Made by a program: the position numbers and the translations under genes
Assembly (NCBI GenBank): GCA_963729815.1
Contig: CAVSPU010000002.1
Location: forward strand, 1,295,302-1,359,301
DNA length: 64,000 nt
From: DAHUXN01 sp963729815
GTDB lineage: Bacteria > Acidobacteriota > Terriglobia > Acidiferrales > UBA7541
Direction of reading: 5' to 3'
The notes under the pieces: model-generated
Databases searched by the model: none
What the model was told of the DNA's origin: nothing
What the model saw: only the letters and a program-made list of their open reading frames with translations
Shown here: one piece after another, positions 24,655 to 33,315 of the stretch
How positions within the stretch are numbered: the stretch's first letter is position 1
How the letters are laid out: each line of letters starts with the position of its first letter

Positions 24655-25158
24655 ATGAGTTACGAAGACGATTTTTGCGTTCGCGAAGCGACGGCGGCGG
24701 ACGCGCCGGAGATTTTATCGTGCTTACGCGCGGCGTTTGCGCCGTTCCGGCAACGCTACACTCCGGGAGCGTTTCTCGATACGGTTCTCAACGTAACGAG
24801 ACTCGAAGAGCGGATGACGAGGATGAAAATATTCGTGGCGGCGAACAACAGCGGTGGCGTCGCCGGTACGATTGGATGCAGCGTGAAGGGCGAAGAAGGC
24901 CATCTGCGCGGAATGGCGGTGTGGCCGCAGTTGCACGGACGCGGAGTCGCGCCGAAATTATTGGCTGCGGCGGAAAACGAGTTGCGAGCAGCGAAGTGCT
25001 CGTACATCACGCTGTGCACGACGGCGCCGCTCGAACGCGCGATTCATTTTTATCGCAGGCGCGGATACCACGCCTCGGGGCGCGTGCGCGATTGGTTCGG
25101 CATGCCGTTGTATGAATACGCGAAACGATCGCAATCGGCGCACTGTCTGCGGTTATGA
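24655..25158 (+). CDS. GNAT-family N-acetyltransferase
   Basis: A GCN5-related acyltransferase of about 167 residues with FCVREATAADAPEILSCLRAAF at the start, a strand/helix core and the acetyl-CoA-binding segment HLRGMAVWPQLHGRGVAPKLL (Q/R-x-x-G-x-G/A type loop), followed by LERAIHFYRRRGYHASGRV. The acceptor substrate is not inferable. ATG at 24655 begins the conserved fold; upstream GTG or TTG codons would add an unlikely hydrophobic leader. A short echo of its 3' end lies at 25262-25312. Confidence 0.88.
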   Translation: MSYEDDFCVREATAADAPEILSCLRAAFAPFRQRYTPGAFLDTVLNVTRLEERMTRMKIFVAANNSGGVAGTIGCSVKGEEGHLRGMAVWPQLHGRGVAPKLLAAAENELRAAKCSYITLCTTAPLERAIHFYRRRGYHASGRVRDWFGMPLYEYAKRSQSAHCLRL

Positions 25159-25261
25159 CGTAACCGAGGTTCCCGTCATTTCTTCGGGGGCGCAATGTCA
25201 GACAACGACTACCTTGCGCAGGTGAAACGCGCAAAAGGAAGAAACAACTGAGAAGGACTTT

Positions 25262-25312
25262 TTGCACGCCTACCCTATGCCACTCTTCGAATACGCGAAA
25301 CGGCTGAAATGA
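25262..25312 (+). pseudogene. possible 3'-end echo of the GNAT gene
   Basis: A frame reading LHAYPMPLFEYAKRLK and stop resembles the GNAT C-terminus (GMPLYEYAKRSQ). Three of the shared codons differ only synonymously. The match is short, so it may also be the remnant of a second GNAT gene. Confidence 0.5.
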
Positions 25313-25336
25313 GAGCCGTCGAGGGTGGAATCACAC

Positions 25337-25472
25337 GCGACTCGGGGAGTCGCCTGCCTCGGCGGGCAGGCGCGGGCGGGGCGAGCCCCGCCCCTACGAA
25401 GGCAAAAGCAGATTCCCTGCCTGCGGCAGGCAGGCTCGTCGGATGCTAGTCGCATCCTCGCTCGGAATGACA
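25337..25472 (-). repeat. family D and family B repeats
   Basis: 25337-25401 is a family D element (GCGACTCGGGGAGTCGC ... GGGCGGGGCGAGCCCCGCCCC, TACGAA). 25408-25472 is a family B copy in minus orientation (AGCAGATTCC ... CTCGGAATGACAG) with an embedded CCTGCCTGCGGCAGGCAGG palindrome. The surrounding spacer 25313-25687 has no supported gene. Confidence 0.75.
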
Positions 25473-25687
25473 GGCTTAGAGCAAGGGCGCGTGACGCTGG
25501 GCACGATGAAGTACGCGACCTGGGGCGGAAAAGCCTCAGGTCAATTCGCGGACTACGCTAACGGGATATATTATAGCAATATGCTTAACGATTTGAACAT
25601 TGCCTGCCCTGCTATACAGCTAGGCACGTTTGCGACATTCTGCCATGCTTGGGAGGCATCTGCGCTACCCTCATACATTTCTGAACA

Positions 25688-26131
25688 ATGCAAACGACAA
25701 ACGCATCTATAACCCTTCTGACGGCGATTACACTCGTTCTTGTATTTGTCGCAATTCGCCGCAGTCCAAAGAAGCTCCAGACAACCCTTTACATTGTTGC
25801 GGCCATATTGGCCTGCGGGGTAGTTGGCACAGTCATTGGTCTCGCGCCAATGAATCCCAATGCTGCTGGTATTTTAGGAGCATTCTTCGTGGAGATCGGC
25901 GGAATCGCAGTTCTTCGATTTATCGCAATTCGTCGCAGTTCAAAAAAGTTTCAGACAGCCTTTTACATTGGTACCGTCATATTAGCCTGCGGGCTAGTTG
26001 GCACATTAATTCGTCTCGCGTTCGTGAACTCCCATGCTGCTGGTACTTTAGCAGCGTTTTTCATGCAGATTGGTGGCATCGCAGTTTCGATTGAACAGAT
26101 TCGGAGATACAGAAGGGTTGGGCTGACGTAG
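25688..26131 (+). CDS. small membrane protein made of a tandem-duplicated module
   Basis: A 147-residue protein with four predicted membrane spans. It consists of two similar units of 58 residues: unit 1 around FVAIRRSPKKLQTTLYIVAA...AAGILGAFFVEIGGIAV and unit 2 around FIAIRRSSKKFQTAFYIGTV...AAGTLAAFFMQIGGIAV. The DNA repeats with a period of 174 bases, so this is an intragenic duplication. Each unit has two spans joined by a short polar loop. No family was recognised and the function is unknown. Its base composition is AT-richer than its surroundings, hinting at recent acquisition. Confidence 0.72.
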   Translation: MQTTNASITLLTAITLVLVFVAIRRSPKKLQTTLYIVAAILACGVVGTVIGLAPMNPNAAGILGAFFVEIGGIAVLRFIAIRRSSKKFQTAFYIGTVILACGLVGTLIRLAFVNSHAAGTLAAFFMQIGGIAVSIEQIRRYRRVGLT

Positions 26132-26316
26132 GGGCAAACGCATGCCCCTTCCGATTCGGACCCCGCGACAAAATCAAATGCAAGAAGGGATGCCTCGTTT
26201 TCTCATCTGAGCGGACCTTTTATTTTCACAAGCGGATCGTGAAAAGTTGGCGACGTTCGACCAGCCCTCTTCTCGGCTTTGCATCCCGTGGCGGATTTCG
26301 CTAGGCTCGGAGCGAG

Positions 26317-29250
26317 ATGGATGCGGCGTTTGCGAACATAGTTTTCAATGAGCCTCTGGCGGCGGAGGCGAACCTGGCGATTCTGCAGCCGCGGCTGCCC
26401 GCCGCGCTGTGGTCCGCTTTGCCGACGCTGCTCGCGCAAGTTCCCAGTCCCGACGACGCGCTGAATTTTCTCGAACGCTTCTGGCGCGCCGCGCCGCAAT
26501 CCGTGGTGAAGCATGTCGAGGCGCACCGCGCCGCGCTGCATTATTTGCTGACGCTTTTCAGCTACAGCCGATTTCTCTCCGAATCACTCGTGCAGCAGCC
26601 GGAACTGATTTTGTGGCTCGACCGCCGCGGCCCGCGCGAAGGGCTCGAGCGAATGAAATCGCACGACGATTTGCTGGAGGATTGCTACCGATTTTCGACA
26701 ATCGCATTCGACCTCGCGCCGGCGGTTTTTCTGGCGCGATTCAAGCGCCGCGAATATTTGCGGATCACGCTGCGCGATGTGCTGAATCTGGCGTCGCTCG
26801 CGGAAACTTCGCTGGAACTTTCCGATCTCGCCGACGTGCTCATCGAGCGCGCGCTGCGGCTTTCGGCGCAACATCTGGAAAATATGTATGGCGTGCCGCA
26901 GTGGAGCGACGCGAGCGGAAATTCCCAAGGACAACTGCAGCCCGCGCGCATGACGGTGATCTCCCTCGGAAAACTCGGCGGGCAGGAATTGAATTACAGC
27001 TCAGACATCGATTTGATGTTTCTCTACAACCACGACGGCACGACGGCCGGCGGCGCGGCAGGAACCATTTCGAATCTGGAATATTTCGTGCGGCTCGCGC
27101 AAACGATTTTGAAATTGCTGACCGAGGCGACGCCGGAGGGTGCTGTTTTTCGCGTGGACATGCGGCTGCGGCCCGAAGGGCAATTGGGCGACCTGGCGGT
27201 GAGTCTGGATTCCGCGCTCGATTATTACCGGACGCGGGCGCGCGAATGGGAATTGCAGATGCTGATCAAGGCGCGCGTTTCGGCGGGAGAAGTGTCCACC
27301 GGCGAAACATTCCTGCGCGAAGTGCATCCGCTGATTTTCCGGCAGGAATTTCATCTGGCGGCGGTGGAAGCGGTGCTGAACGCGCGCGAGGAAATTACGC
27401 GCTCGCTGCGGCGAGGAAATTCGCAAGGCGAAGATTACGGAGCGGCGTGGAACGTGAAACTGACGCCAGGGGGAATTCGCGACATCGAATTTCTGGCGCA
27501 ATGCCTGCAGCGCGTACACGGCGGGCGCGATCCGTGGCTAACTTCGCGCGGATCGGGATCGACGCTCGTGGCGCTGCAGCATTTGCACGACAAGGCGATA
27601 TCTGTCGCAGCGTGATTTTTTCCTGCTCGGTTCGGCGTACCAGTTTCTGCGAAAAGTCGAACACCGGCTGCAGCTTCGCGACGGATTGCAGGAGCACACG
27701 CTGCCGCGAAAGCCGGAGCGCTGGAGCGCATCGCGCGGCGCTGCGGAATCGAAGCGGCGAACGGGCGAAACGCGGGCGAGCTGTTGCTGGAGCAAACGCG
27801 GCGTTATTTCGAGGAGGTGCGCGCGATTTACATGCAGTCGTTGCCGTCGGCGGAACGTAACGCCGCCGGCTCGCCGCCGACCAGCGAGCAGATTCGCGAA
27901 TTGCGGCCGTTCGGCGAGGATGCGCTGCTCGTGCGTTTGCGCGCGGAATTTCCCGCGCTGGCCGCGAGGCTAGTGCATCATCGGGCGCAAGGCGATCCCT
28001 TCGCGCGGCGCGGCGTGGAGAAATTTCTGGAAGCCGCGCTGCTCGATCTGGCATTGCTCCACGAACTGGAACAGAACCCGGAGTGGCTCGACCGCGCGGC
28101 CGAGCTTTTTGCGCGCAGCGATTTCGCTGCGGAAACGCTGATTCGCGATCCGCATGCGATTCGGCAGATTTTCGATGCGGAAGATCAACGAGCGCGCGCA
28201 CTTCCCTTTCAGCCCACGATGGCTTCGCTGCGGCGGCGACAGCGCGACGAGATTTTGCGCGTGGCGGCGCGATCGCTGCTTGGCGAGTCAAAACCGTTCG
28301 ACACATTCGCGGCGCTGACACGCATCGCGGAAGAATCGGTTCGCAGCGCGTTGGATTTGGCCGCGCGCGACGAGATGCCGAACGTCAAATGGGAATCCGC
28401 GCCGTTCGTCGTGCTGGCGCTGGGACGGCTGGGCGCAAATGAGTTCGACATCAGCTCCGACGCCGACGCGGTGTTTCTTGCAGACCCGTCGGTGAGCGAG
28501 CAGGAGATCGATTCGTGGAGGCGGTTGGCCGAGCGGTTCATTCACGTCGCGGGAAGCTACACGAGCGAGGGATTGCTGCTGCCGGTGGACACGCGGCTGC
28601 GTCCACGCGGAGGCGAGGGCGAGATCGTGCAGGGAGCGAAGTATTTTCTGGAATACTTTTCGCGCGACGCGGAGGGATGGGAAGCGGCGACGTATTTGAA
28701 AGCGCGACCGGTGGCGGGAAATATCGCGCTGGGCGAAAACATTCTCGGTGAATTGCGAGACGTGCTGCGCAAACGATTCTCGGCGGCGCACGGCGGCGAT
28801 CCGGCGGAGCTTCGGCGGCAGCTCGTGCATACGCGAGAGCGGCTGGAGCGCGAACGTCCCGAAAGCGAAACGGGATTCAAATCGTGCGCGGGCGGATTTT
28901 TCGACATTGATTACATTGCTGCGTATTTGAAATTGGCGCGGGGGCTGGTTGCGGAAGCGCCGGCGAACATCGTCACGCAGATTTCCTTCCTGGGATCGAA
29001 CGGCGCGCTCGGTTCGCGGCAAGCAGAAACGTTGCGCGCGGCGGCGATTTGTTATCGGAGTCTGGATCACGCGATACGGCTGGCGCTGGGGCGGCCGTCG
29101 GAGCAGCTTCCGGAGCCGGCGCAATTGCCGCGAGTGTATGCGCTGATGGAACAGTGGGGAGTGGCCGTGCATGGGAGTTTGTTTGATGCGGTGGCGGGAA
29201 TGAGGCGGATGGTGAGAGGGATTTATGTGGGGATCGTGCGAGGGGCCTAG
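26317..29250 (+). CDS. glnE: glutamine synthetase adenylyltransferase, split by two frameshifts
   Basis: Bifunctional enzyme that adenylylates and deadenylylates glutamine synthetase, about 978 residues in total. The N-terminal half (26317-27615) carries the deadenylylating domain with GKLGGQELNYSSDIDLMFL, FRVDMRLRPEGQ and GGIRDIEFLAQ; the C-terminal half (27784-29250) has the adenylylating domain with GRLGANEFDISSDADAVFL and VDTRLRPRGGEGEI. The halves share one frame. Between them, about 27597-27720 encodes the expected YLSQRDFFLLGSAYQFLRKV segment in a shifted frame: one extra base near 27596 creates a stop at 27613, one missing base near 27723 restores the frame. Either two sequence errors, a pseudogene, or a natural split; a TTG at 27784 could start the second half. 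Confidence 0.87.
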
Positions 29251-29633
29251 CTTGGTGGGCGGGCTCGCCGTCCCCTGATAATCTGTCGAAGGCCAATCAC
29301 AGCGAGGCCAACCAAGAAATACAAGACGGCGTTCATAGCAGCAGCGATTGATACCAGAATAATGTTTGCTGTCTGCCCTAGATCCATGCCTACAACCGTG
29401 ATGACCAAAGGCGGGCAAGCTATGAAGTTCGCGTCGACGAGCCAACTGCGGAGGGCCGGCTCAGAATAGTCTCCAGGCATTTTAGCAGCCTCTTCCGCAG
29501 TGGGAAGATGGAAGAAATTGAACCTGTCCTCCAACAGCCAGAAGCTGAGAAAGCACACCTCAACCAGAAACCCGAGCACTGCGAGACGTGGCGCTAGTTT
29601 CATTGCGTTATACGCGAGCGTAGAGGCAACCAT
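29247..29633 (-). CDS. hypothetical membrane protein
   Basis: A 128-residue protein with about three membrane spans (LAPRLAVLGFLVEVCFLSFWLL, FIACPPLVITVVGMDLG, ANIILVSIAAAMNAVLYFLVG) and a basic C-terminal tail GRRARPPS. No family recognised. Its stop codon overlaps that of the convergent glnE: the four bases CTAG at 29247-29250 serve as TAG on both strands. Its AT-richer coding sequence differs from glnE and it may belong to the same acquired class as 25688-26131. Confidence 0.65.
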   Translation of the reverse strand: MVASTLAYNAMKLAPRLAVLGFLVEVCFLSFWLLEDRFNFFHLPTAEEAAKMPGDYSEPALRSWLVDANFIACPPLVITVVGMDLGQTANIILVSIAAAMNAVLYFLVGLAVIGLRQIIRGRRARPPS

Positions 29634-29704
29634 AAACCTAAACCGTCATGCGCACAACCTCGACGCTGGCCTGCTGTGCCTGTGCCTTCATATGTTCGCA
29701 GGAT

Positions 29705-30118
29705 TCAGGGTGGCGGGGGCGTGACATGGAGGCGTTGAACGCGTTCCAACAACTGCTCCGGCAAACAACCGAAATTCTGTGCTATGTCAGGATCCTTGAC
29801 CGCGTCATGTAACGCTTCGGTCATCAACGCAAGGACCGCGTGATAGTCGTCGGGGAGTTGAACTTCCCCCCAGTCTCGTTCCCATCCCCGATCCAAACAG
29901 AAAAATTGGTCGACGGCCCAGCAGTTTGCGTTCGTGCGGCCGTCTCCGACTAGGAACTCAAGCAGATCCTCGAGGCTTTTCTTCGGTTCGTTCGTATTCA
30001 CGGGTTTCGAGAGAACTTCGCGATACACGGAACGGAGTAATGGATGCAACCGTTCCGAAACGGGCTCTCCGTCACGGGGGTTTGCAACAAACCCCCAAGC
30101 TTCGTCGAAACTTGGCAT
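29705..30118 (-). CDS. hypothetical cytoplasmic protein
   Basis: A 137-residue soluble, acidic protein of unknown function (MPSFDEAWGFVANPRDGEPV ... SLEDLLEFLVGDGRTNANCWAVDQFFCLDRGWERDW ... LPDDYHAVLALMTEALHDAV). The cluster of Trp/Asp and the overall look resemble small immunity or self-protection proteins associated with contact-dependent toxins, but no toxin gene is adjacent and this is only an impression. ATG at 30118 has AAAGGAAT upstream; the frame open to 30232 adds an unlikely basic leader. Confidence 0.6.
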   Translation of the reverse strand: MPSFDEAWGFVANPRDGEPVSERLHPLLRSVYREVLSKPVNTNEPKKSLEDLLEFLVGDGRTNANCWAVDQFFCLDRGWERDWGEVQLPDDYHAVLALMTEALHDAVKDPDIAQNFGCLPEQLLERVQRLHVTPPPP

Positions 30119-30477
30119 GAATTCCTTTCGCTTCGAGGGAGGATAGCACGCTTCCCTGTTGGTTGGGGCGCGGGCGGCGTGATATCTTCGAACGCTTGTA
30201 GCGCGACTCGGGGAGTCGCGCGGGCGCAGCAAGCAGCGCCCCTACGAGAGAAGCACACAGGCTGAGAGCTTGTGCCACGTGGGATGCTCGCGTGCGCGGA
30301 AGGCAAAGTGAAAGCGGCGGCGAGGTAACCGCGAAAAAAACAGAAGCAGGTCCCTCGGCACCGTCTCCTGGAATGCGGAGCCGGCCTCGGGATGACAAGC
30401 AAGAGCAATTGAGGATAGCGGGGCGGCACCTCGGAACCGTGGGTGATGTGGCAAAGTGGCTAGTGCTTAGAGCTTGC

Positions 30478-30589
30478 CTCATAAATGGCGCGACGGAATG
30501 TTTTGAGTGGCCTCAGGGGTTGAAACCCCTGATTCCTCGAACCTTTTTGGCACGGCTGAAGCCGTGCCCTGACGAAAACCATTTATGAG
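30478..30589 (-). repeat. MITE-like element, copy 2 (family C)
   Basis: 112 bp with terminal inverted repeats CTCATAAATGG and CCATTTATGAG and the two internal hairpins of the copy at 5753-5863, in inverted orientation. The terminal repeats are cleaner here than in copy 1. Confidence 0.85.
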
Positions 30590-30675
30590 ATGAGTCGTAG
30601 TGATGAGTGGCTAGAAAACAGGTGGCACAGGACGTTTGGGAGTCAAGACTTTCGGGCTAATCAAGCCCGCTAATG

Positions 30676-30752
30676 ATGGAGCACAAATAATGAAGGATAG
30701 CTACAACGGGGTGGCAGTTCCAAAGGATGGCGTGGCGATTGAATATGGCGAG
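30676..30752 (+). pseudogene. 5'-end echo of icd
   Basis: ATG at 30690 begins MKDSYNGVAVPKDGVAIEYG, matching the icd N-terminus MKNSYNGVAVPSDGQTIEYS 220 bases downstream. The similarity extends into the leader (TAATGATGGAG before both starts). It then runs into a dispersed repeat. A remnant of a diverged icd allele, not a functional gene. Confidence 0.85.
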
Positions 30753-30909
30753 GGTGCGTCACAGGGGAAAACCCCACCCTTCGCAAGAGACGCTCGCTTC
30801 GTAGAGTGCGTTCAGGGCAGGCAGGATGGGGCACCCGGTTCTAGACGTTAGAGGTTAGAGGCTGGAGGTCGGAATCGATTGCGAAGAAGGTTAATGATGG
30901 AGACATTGA

Positions 30910-32328
30910 ATGAAAAATAGTTACAACGGGGTGGCAGTTCCTAGTGACGGGCAGACGATCGAATATTCCGGCTCGGAGTTTCGGGTGCCCGAAAGGCCGA
31001 TTATACCGTTCATCGAGGGGGATGGGACGGGGCGGGACATTTGGAAGGCGTCGCGGAGAGTGTTTGACGCGGCGGTGGAGCACGCGTACGGCGGGAAACG
31101 CAAAGTGGCGTGGCTGGAAGTGTACGCGGGCGAGAAAGCGTTTCAGAAATTCAAGGAGTGGCTGCCGCAGGACACAGTCGAGGCGATACGCGATTTTCGC
31201 GTGGCGATCAAAGGGCCGCTGACGACGCCGGTGGGAGGCGGGATACGTTCGCTGAACGTGACGCTGCGGCAAATGCTGGAGCTCTACGCGTGCGTGCGGC
31301 CAGTGCGCTATTTTCCGGGCGTGCCTTCGCCTGTGCGCAATCCAGAGCAGATGAACGTGGTGATCTTCCGCGAAAATACCGAGGATGTGTACGCGGGGAT
31401 TGAATGGCGCTCGGGGACGCCGGAAGCGGCGAAGCTGCTGAAATTTCTCAATGAAGACATGCTGCAAGGAAAAAAGCACGTCCGCGAGGATTCGGGCGTG
31501 GGCATCAAGCCGATTTCACCGATGGGAACGAAGAGGCTTGTCCGGAGAGCGATTCAGCACGCGATCGAACATAAGCGACGCGTGGTGACGCTGGTACACA
31601 AGGGCAACATCATGAAATTCACGGAGGGCGCGTTTCGCGACTGGGGATACGAGCTGGCGAAGACGGAGTTTCGCGACCAGATTGTGACCGAGCGCGAGAG
31701 CTGGATCCTCGACAACAAAGACAAGAACGCGAATTTGAGCGTGGAGCAGAATGCGGCGATGGTCGAGCCGGGGCTGGAGAATGCGCCGGAGCAGTTCCGC
31801 AAGGAAGTGGCCGCGGAAGTGAAGGCGACGCTCGATGCGATTTACGCTTCGCACGGGCGCGGCGCGTGGAAAAGCAAAATCCTGGTGAACGACCGGATCG
31901 CGGATTCGGTGTTCCAGCAGATCTTGACGCGCGCGGGCGAGTATCAAGTGTTCGCGACGCCGAATTTGAACGGCGATTATTTGTCGGACGCGTGCGCGGC
32001 GCAGGTCGGCGGGCTGGGAATGGCGCCGGGAGCGAATATCGGCGACGGCTACGGCGTGTTCGAGGCGACGCACGGGACCGCGCCGAAGTACGCGGACAAG
32101 GATGTGATCAATCCGGCGTCGGTGATGCTGAGCGGCGCGATGATGTTCGAATTCATGGGATGGAATGAGGCCGCAGCGCTGATCGAAAACGGAATCGAAC
32201 GGACGATTCAGCAGAAGCGCGTGACGTACGATTTGGAGCGAATGATGCCGGGCGCGACGAAGGTGAAGACGTCGGAGTTTGCATCGGCGATTATTGAGAA
32301 TATGGCGGGAAGCGTGGTGGCACGATAG
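30910..32328 (+). CDS. icd: isocitrate dehydrogenase, NADP type
   Basis: Converts isocitrate to 2-oxoglutarate in the TCA cycle; 472 residues, cytoplasmic. Seen: IPFIEGDGTGRDIW, the substrate loop SLNVTLRQ containing the serine that is phosphorylated in enteric enzymes, VIFRENTEDVYAGIEW, KGNIMKFTEGAF, NDRIADSVFQQI and NLNGDYLSDACAAQVGGLG. The segment ATHGTAPKYADKDVINPASVML has the Lys-Tyr pair typical of NADP specificity. It is somewhat longer than E. coli Icd (416), with an insertion around residues 270-330. It lies 1 kb upstream of mdh; the echo of its own 5' end precedes it. Confidence 0.96.
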   Translation: MKNSYNGVAVPSDGQTIEYSGSEFRVPERPIIPFIEGDGTGRDIWKASRRVFDAAVEHAYGGKRKVAWLEVYAGEKAFQKFKEWLPQDTVEAIRDFRVAIKGPLTTPVGGGIRSLNVTLRQMLELYACVRPVRYFPGVPSPVRNPEQMNVVIFRENTEDVYAGIEWRSGTPEAAKLLKFLNEDMLQGKKHVREDSGVGIKPISPMGTKRLVRRAIQHAIEHKRRVVTLVHKGNIMKFTEGAFRDWGYELAKTEFRDQIVTERESWILDNKDKNANLSVEQNAAMVEPGLENAPEQFRKEVAAEVKATLDAIYASHGRGAWKSKILVNDRIADSVFQQILTRAGEYQVFATPNLNGDYLSDACAAQVGGLGMAPGANIGDGYGVFEATHGTAPKYADKDVINPASVMLSGAMMFEFMGWNEAAALIENGIERTIQQKRVTYDLERMMPGATKVKTSEFASAIIENMAGSVVAR

Positions 32329-32458
32329 CAAGAGAGGCAGCTCACTCGTCGAAATCCGAACAACGAAGACCTTGCGCGGATGAGACGCGCAAAAGGAATA
32401 AAATCGGCGATGCAGTCCTTTGTCGTGACTAAAGCCACGACCCACAAGCAGCAGCGGA

Positions 32459-32947
32459 ATGAAGAATCCAATTTCGTGGCGAGTAGTCAAGCTGGCAGTG
32501 ATTAGTGCGGCGGCGTTTTGGCTGCCGGATGTGCTGTGGCATCTCGTGCGTGGTGACAAGTTCGATCGCTATGATGTCCTCGGCGTGACGATACTGATGC
32601 CGGTCACCCTTTTGGTCACTTATCTGTTGCTACGGCGAGCGAATAGGGCGGCGCCGGAAGCATTTCGCGCGTGGCCATTGATGCTTGGCGTGTGGGAGCT
32701 TGGCGGCTATTTCATACTGCTGTCCGCGACTTTTCAAGGTTCAGGGTTCAGGCACATGAACGGCGGTGATGTCCTGATGTCCATAGTGCTTCCCCTGATT
32801 CCGGTTTATACGTTCATCATGGCCACCTATGACGGAAGTTTGGGCGCGCTCGCCATTGTTTCGCTCGTGGCATTCGTTATGTTTTTCGTCGGTCTCTACA
32901 GGCGGCCTGATGGCGGTGCTCTAAATTCGACTCCGGGCAATCCCTAG
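32459..32947 (+). CDS. hypothetical multi-span membrane protein
   Basis: A 162-residue protein with four to five membrane spans (VVKLAVISAAAFWLPDVLW, VLGVTILMPVTLLVTYLLL, WPLMLGVWELGGYFILLSAT, MSIVLPLIPVYTFIMATY, LAIVSLVAFVMFFVGLY). No conserved family recognised. ATG at 32459 lacks a strong ribosome site. The preceding spacer holds a short ACCTTGCGCNGNTGARACGCGC repeat also found near 25211. Confidence 0.65.
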   Translation: MKNPISWRVVKLAVISAAAFWLPDVLWHLVRGDKFDRYDVLGVTILMPVTLLVTYLLLRRANRAAPEAFRAWPLMLGVWELGGYFILLSATFQGSGFRHMNGGDVLMSIVLPLIPVYTFIMATYDGSLGALAIVSLVAFVMFFVGLYRRPDGGALNSTPGNP

Positions 32948-33315
32948 CTAGGGTGAAGCGCACAAGAGGAAGAGCTTGCGGTGGCGCGGTAAACTGCGAA
33001 GGCGTGCAAGAATTCGCGTCAAAGGCTGAGGCGAGATCCTTCGGCGCCTTAAAATCGTAAACGCCTCAGGATGACAAAAAAGAATGGGCGCCCAATTTTG
33101 ACTTTCCACTTTTGACTTTCAACTGGGCAGATTAACCTTTACACTTTTGTGTTTCACGCAGGGCAATTTAATCGGCAATGATTTGCGGGCCTTCCCGGCA
33201 ACACATGACGCAAGAAACGCGAAAGGCCGGCGCTACGAAGGCAAGTTCGGCAATCATTTTGCCGGCCTGAAAGGCCGGCGCTACAAAAGCAAATAATCAA
33301 TTCAGGAGCGCATTC
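32948..33315. other. intergenic region upstream of mdh
   Basis: Holds a family B copy in minus orientation (about 33029-33085), two copies of GAAAGGCCGGCGCTACRAA (near 33219 and 33267), a TTTTGACTTTCNACTTTTGAC direct repeat (33097-33122) and the mdh ribosome site AGGAG. No gene. Confidence 0.65.

Larger units (their letters stand above)
30119..30909. other. long repeat-filled spacer upstream of icd
   Basis: About 790 bases with, in order, a family D element (30203-30246), a family B copy in minus orientation (30344-30400), the second MITE-like element (30478-30589), an icd 5'-end echo (30676-30752) and a CCCCACCC ... GGATGGGGCACCC repeat (about 30770-30840). No intact gene. Confidence 0.75.

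Noticed and set aside
25443..25712. 89-codon ORF after the GNAT gene
   Set aside because: Begins in a family B repeat, overlaps the start of the next gene and has no protein-like features.
28288..29445. 385-codon frame antisense to glnE
   Set aside because: Shadow of the glnE C-terminal half.
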